Source of the DNA: Actinomycetes bacterium
Lineage (GTDB): Bacteria > Actinomycetota > Thermoleophilia > Solirubrobacterales > Solirubrobacteraceae
DNA length: 8,147 nt
Assembly: GCA_023429855.1 (NCBI GenBank)
Contig: JAEZDB010000466.1
Coordinates: forward strand, 1 to 8,147
Reading direction: 5' to 3'
The position numbers and the translations under genes are program-made. Below, piece by piece: positions 5,928 to 8,147 of the stretch (its first letter is position 1; each line of letters begins with the position of its first letter). The notes below the pieces were generated by a model. That model had not been told where the DNA came from. It ran no database searches and was given only the letters and a program-made list of their open reading frames with translations.

Positions 5928-6039
5928 GTCTCCCCAAAGTAGCAAAACCCCGCAGGCTTTCATTCCTTTACACTCCGGTCTCGGTGTTCCGCTCTCCGCG
6001 CGCACCCCTTCTCTCGACCCTCCCAACCGGTAGCCCTAC
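5928..6039. promoter_or_regulatory. Divergent cysH/cysJ promoter region
   Basis: The 112 bases between the divergent starts of cysH and cysJ must hold the promoters of both sulfur transcription units. The cysH-proximal part (about 5936-5970) is AT-richer than the coding DNA. On the plus strand TACACT (5969-5974) fits a TANNNT -10 box for cysJ, giving a leader of roughly 60 nt; no good -35 accompanies it. On the minus strand an extended -10 lies at 5936-5944. I see no long inverted repeat that would mark an obvious operator, and no riboswitch I can recognise. Confidence 0.6.
5936..5944 (-). promoter_or_regulatory. Extended -10 element for cysH, leaderless geometry
   Basis: The minus strand reads TGCTACTTT, matching TGnTAnnnT. 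The -10 hexamer TACTTT ends at 5936, 8 bases before the GTG at 5927, so transcription would start within a base or two of the start codon. This explains the poor ribosome binding site. The -35 region (around 5959-5964) has no recognisable TTGACA-like sequence, which an extended -10 can tolerate. Confidence 0.4.
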
Positions 6040-7896
6040 GTGACAGCAGCAGCGTCGTCGATCCTTACGGCTGAGCAGATGCAGCAGGTCGAGCTGCTCG
6101 CCTCCTCGATCGACCACAACCAGGCCATCTGGATCAGCGGCTACCTCGCGGGCCGCACCAACACCGCTGCCGCAGCGCTGACCGCGGGGGCCGCACCGGT
6201 CCCCGCGCTCGGACCCGGTACCCCGGCGCTCGCCCCAGCCGAGGCCGCCCCCGCACCGGCCGCCCGCCTCGCCTCGATCCTCTACGCGACCGACACCGGC
6301 AACTCCAAGGAGCTCGCCGGCATGCTCGCCGCGGCCGCCGAGCAGACCGGCGTCCCCACGCGCGTGACCGATCTCGCCGACTACAAGTCGCGCGGACTCA
6401 AGGATGAGCAAGACGTCCTGATCATCGCCGCCACGCATGGCGAGGGCGAGCCGCCGCCGGCCGCCGTCGACTTCTTCGAGTTCATCCAGGGCAAGCGCGC
6501 CCCGAAGCTGCCGGGCGTGCGGTTCGCCGTTCTGGCCCTCGGCGATTCGACCTACGAGCACTATTGCGCCGCCGGCCGCATCCTCGACGAGCGTCTGGCC
6601 GAGCTCGGCGCCGACCGCCTCGCCGACCGCGTCGAGTGCGACGTGGACTACGAGGACGACGCCGACGCGTGGATCGCCGCGATCGTCGACCGCCTCAAGC
6701 CCGAGGCACAGCCCGCGCCGGCCGCCCCGAGCGTCAACGGCGCCACCGCCGTCAACGGCGCCGCGCCGGCCGCTCCGCCGTCGGCGTTCTCCAAGCGCAA
6801 CCCGTTCCCGGCCGCGATCCTGGAGAACCTCGTCCTCACCGGCCGCGGCTCCACGAAGGAGACCCGCCACGTCGAGCTGTCGCTCGAGGGCTCGGGCCTC
6901 ACCTACGAGCCGGGCGACGCGCTCGGCATCGTCGCCAAGAACGACCCCACGGTCGTCGACGCGCTGCTGCACGAGCTGAACCTCACCGGCAGCGAGACGG
7001 TCGAACTCAAGGCCGGGCCCACGCCGCTGCGCGACGCCCTGACCGACACGCTCGAGATCACGGCCTCGACGCCGCGCTTCCTCACCCAGTGGGCTGAGCT
7101 GAGCGGGTCGACGGAGCTGGCCAAGCTCGTCGACGGCGACGCCAAGCACCGCACCGACTTCTTCGAGGAGCACCACCCGATCGACTTCGTGCGGCGGTTC
7201 CCGGTCACGGGCATCACGGCCGAGCAGTTCGTCGCCGGCCTGCGCCCCCTGCAGCCGCGGCTCTACTCGATCGCGTCGAGCTTGGCGGTCGCTGAGGACG
7301 AGGCCCACCTCACGGTCAGCACCGTGCACTACTCGCTCCACGACATGGAGCGGTTCGGCGTCGCCTCGGGCTACCTCGGCAAGCTCACCGACGACGACAC
7401 CATCCCGGTGTACATCTCCGAGAACAGCCACTTCCGCCTCCCGGCCGACGACGCGTCGATGATCATGATCGGCGCCGGAACGGGCGTGGCTCCGTACCGC
7501 TCGTTCCTGCAGGAGCGCGAGGCGCGCGAGGCTTCCGGCAAGTCGTGGCTCTTCTTCGGCGAGCGCAACTTCCGCAGCGACTTCCTCTACCAGGTCGAGT
7601 GGCAGGACTGGCTGAAGAACGGCACGCTCACCCGCCTCGATCCGGCCTTCTCGCGCGACAAGCAGCCTCGCACCTACGTGCAAGACAAGCTCCGCACCCG
7701 TGGCGCCGACGTGTACGCCTGGCTTGAGGACGGCGCCTCGCTCTACATCTGCGGCGACGCCAACAACATGGCGCCCGACGTGCACGTGGCGCTGCGCGAC
7801 ATCGTCGCCGAGCACGGTGGCAAGGACGCCGAGGCCGCCGAGGAGTACCTCGCCGAGCTCAAGCGCGACCACCGCTACCGACTCGACGTCTATTAG
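6040..7896 (+). CDS. cysJ: NADPH-sulfite reductase flavoprotein subunit CysJ
   Basis: CysJ takes electrons from NADPH through FAD and FMN and passes them to the siroheme subunit, which reduces sulfite to sulfide. The 618-residue product is collinear with E. coli CysJ (599). It has an N-terminal helix region (AEQMQQVELL to WISGYLAGR, 11-39), the equivalent of the segment that oligomerises in E. coli, then a Pro/Ala linker (about 43-75). The flavodoxin domain shows DTGNSKE (85-91), THGEGEPP (132-139) and LGDSTYEHYC (167-176). A second Pro/Ala/Asn-Gly linker covers about 221-248. The ferredoxin-NADP reductase-like part has RLYSIASS (407-414) for FAD, IGAGTGVAPYRSFLQER (477-493), LFFGERN, SRDKQPRTYVQDKL (538-551) for the NADPH phosphate and YICGDANNMA (569-578). 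The C-terminal residues YRLDVY match the E. coli end (YQRDVY). The start GTG 6040 lacks a good ribosome site; ATG 6079 is a less likely alternative because it would truncate the N-terminal helix. It is divergent from the cysH operon and 18 nt before the next gene. Confidence 0.96.
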   Translation: MTAAASSILTAEQMQQVELLASSIDHNQAIWISGYLAGRTNTAAAALTAGAAPVPALGPGTPALAPAEAAPAPAARLASILYATDTGNSKELAGMLAAAAEQTGVPTRVTDLADYKSRGLKDEQDVLIIAATHGEGEPPPAAVDFFEFIQGKRAPKLPGVRFAVLALGDSTYEHYCAAGRILDERLAELGADRLADRVECDVDYEDDADAWIAAIVDRLKPEAQPAPAAPSVNGATAVNGAAPAAPPSAFSKRNPFPAAILENLVLTGRGSTKETRHVELSLEGSGLTYEPGDALGIVAKNDPTVVDALLHELNLTGSETVELKAGPTPLRDALTDTLEITASTPRFLTQWAELSGSTELAKLVDGDAKHRTDFFEEHHPIDFVRRFPVTGITAEQFVAGLRPLQPRLYSIASSLAVAEDEAHLTVSTVHYSLHDMERFGVASGYLGKLTDDDTIPVYISENSHFRLPADDASMIMIGAGTGVAPYRSFLQEREAREASGKSWLFFGERNFRSDFLYQVEWQDWLKNGTLTRLDPAFSRDKQPRTYVQDKLRTRGADVYAWLEDGASLYICGDANNMAPDVHVALRDIVAEHGGKDAEAAEEYLAELKRDHRYRLDVY

Positions 7897-7914
7897 AGGA
7901 CTGGACTGACTTCG

Positions 7915-8147
7915 ATGGCACTCAAGAAAGACTCCTCGTCCAAGGCGGAAGCCAAGGCCAAGGCGAAGGCCGCCAAGGCACAGGCCAAGGTCGCCAAGGC
8001 CGAAGCCAAAGCTGCGAAGGCCGAAGCCAAGGCCGCCAAGGCCGAGGCTAAGGCAAAGGCGCTCGTCGCCGGGCTCAAGGGCAAAGGCAAGGCAGCACCT
8101 GTTGCCGCCCAGGCGCCCGCTGCCCCGGCTGCCGCCCCGGCCCCCGC
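7915..8147 (+). CDS. Start of Lys/Ala-rich protein after cysJ, possible sulfite reductase hemoprotein (partial)
   Basis: ATG 7915 opens a frame that runs off the window after 77 codons. GAGGA at 7896-7900 is the only ribosome-site-like sequence, 14 nt away. The visible part begins MALKKDSSSKAEAKAKAKAA. A Lys/Ala/Glu run extends to about residue 48, including three heptads close to AKAEAKA (about 27-47), and should form a long charged, solvent-exposed helix. LVAGLKGKGKAA follows, then a Pro/Ala linker from about 62 to the edge. Such segments resemble TolA-type helices or the basic tails of HU/histone-like proteins. It lies 18 nt after cysJ on the same strand, and cysJ is usually followed by cysI. 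I therefore infer, without direct evidence, that a siroheme sulfite reductase domain follows outside the window. A nucleoid-type or unrelated protein is possible. Confidence 0.75.
   Translation, partial: MALKKDSSSKAEAKAKAKAAKAQAKVAKAEAKAAKAEAKAAKAEAKAKALVAGLKGKGKAAPVAAQAPAAPAAAPAP
7993..8055 (+). repeat. Three 21-bp units coding for a Lys/Ala/Glu heptad
   Basis: Units at 7993-8013, 8014-8034 and 8035-8055 each encode AKAEAKA. They differ from one another mainly at third codon positions (for example AAG/AAA, GAA/GAG, GCC/GCT/GCG/GCA). The peptide is thus conserved while the DNA has drifted, suggesting an old expansion kept for its protein sequence rather than a fresh slippage. Confidence 0.75.

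Noticed and set aside
5928..6039. Riboswitch or cysteine leader peptide before cysH or cysJ
   Set aside because: The leaders are short, no known SAM-type fold or stacked Cys codons were seen, and the only ATG before cysH (5963) is in frame with cysH, so it is an alternative start rather than a separate leader peptide.
5968..7872. 634-codon minus-strand open frame antisense to cysJ
   Set aside because: Composition is low-complexity (Glu/Gly/Val/Arg) and shows no domain; cysJ on the plus strand is a complete family match. Long antisense frames are expected at this GC content.

Overview
The window is high-GC DNA (mostly G or C at third codon positions, several GTG starts, few clear Shine-Dalgarno sites). 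It reads like a chromosomal segment of an actinobacterium, possibly a Thermoleophilia/Solirubrobacterales-type lineage. That placement is a guess from protein style; no rRNA or other marker is present. The core is an assimilatory sulfate-reduction locus with two divergent transcription units.

Layout: (1) 1-390, the 3' part of a NarL/LuxR-family response regulator gene (+ strand), cut by the window edge. (2) 391-1026, no convincing gene, but short tandem repeats, a 62-bp REP-like element in two copies, and two related palindromes. (3) 1027-1476, two small minus-strand genes: a 67-aa acidic protein of unknown function and a 37-aa single-helix membrane peptide with a good ribosome binding site. 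(4) 1477-1947, an intergenic stretch with two strong hairpins, one of them very long. (5) 1948-5927, a tightly packed minus-strand operon in the order cysH, a TauE/SafE permease, cysD, cysN, with junctions of 4 nt, a GTGA overlap and 2 nt. (6) 5928-6039, the divergent promoter region. (7) 6040-8147, plus-strand cysJ followed after 18 nt by the start of a gene whose product begins with a Lys/Ala/Glu repeat helix and a Pro/Ala linker. By position this is probably the sulfite reductase hemoprotein (cysI), but its diagnostic part lies outside the window.

How the genes work together: the permease moves sulfate or sulfite across the membrane. CysD and CysN make APS from sulfate and ATP, driven by GTP hydrolysis. 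CysH has the cysteine pairs of the iron-sulfur APS reductases, so it should reduce APS directly to sulfite. No APS kinase is present, as a fusion to CysN or as a separate gene. CysJ is an enterobacterial-style NADPH diflavin reductase that would supply electrons to a siroheme sulfite reductase to make sulfide. The points most worth a second look are the Lys/Ala-rich N-terminus after cysJ, the use of a CysJ-type reductase in an apparent actinobacterium, a possible leaderless cysH transcript, and the hairpin- and palindrome-rich DNA between 413 and 1724.
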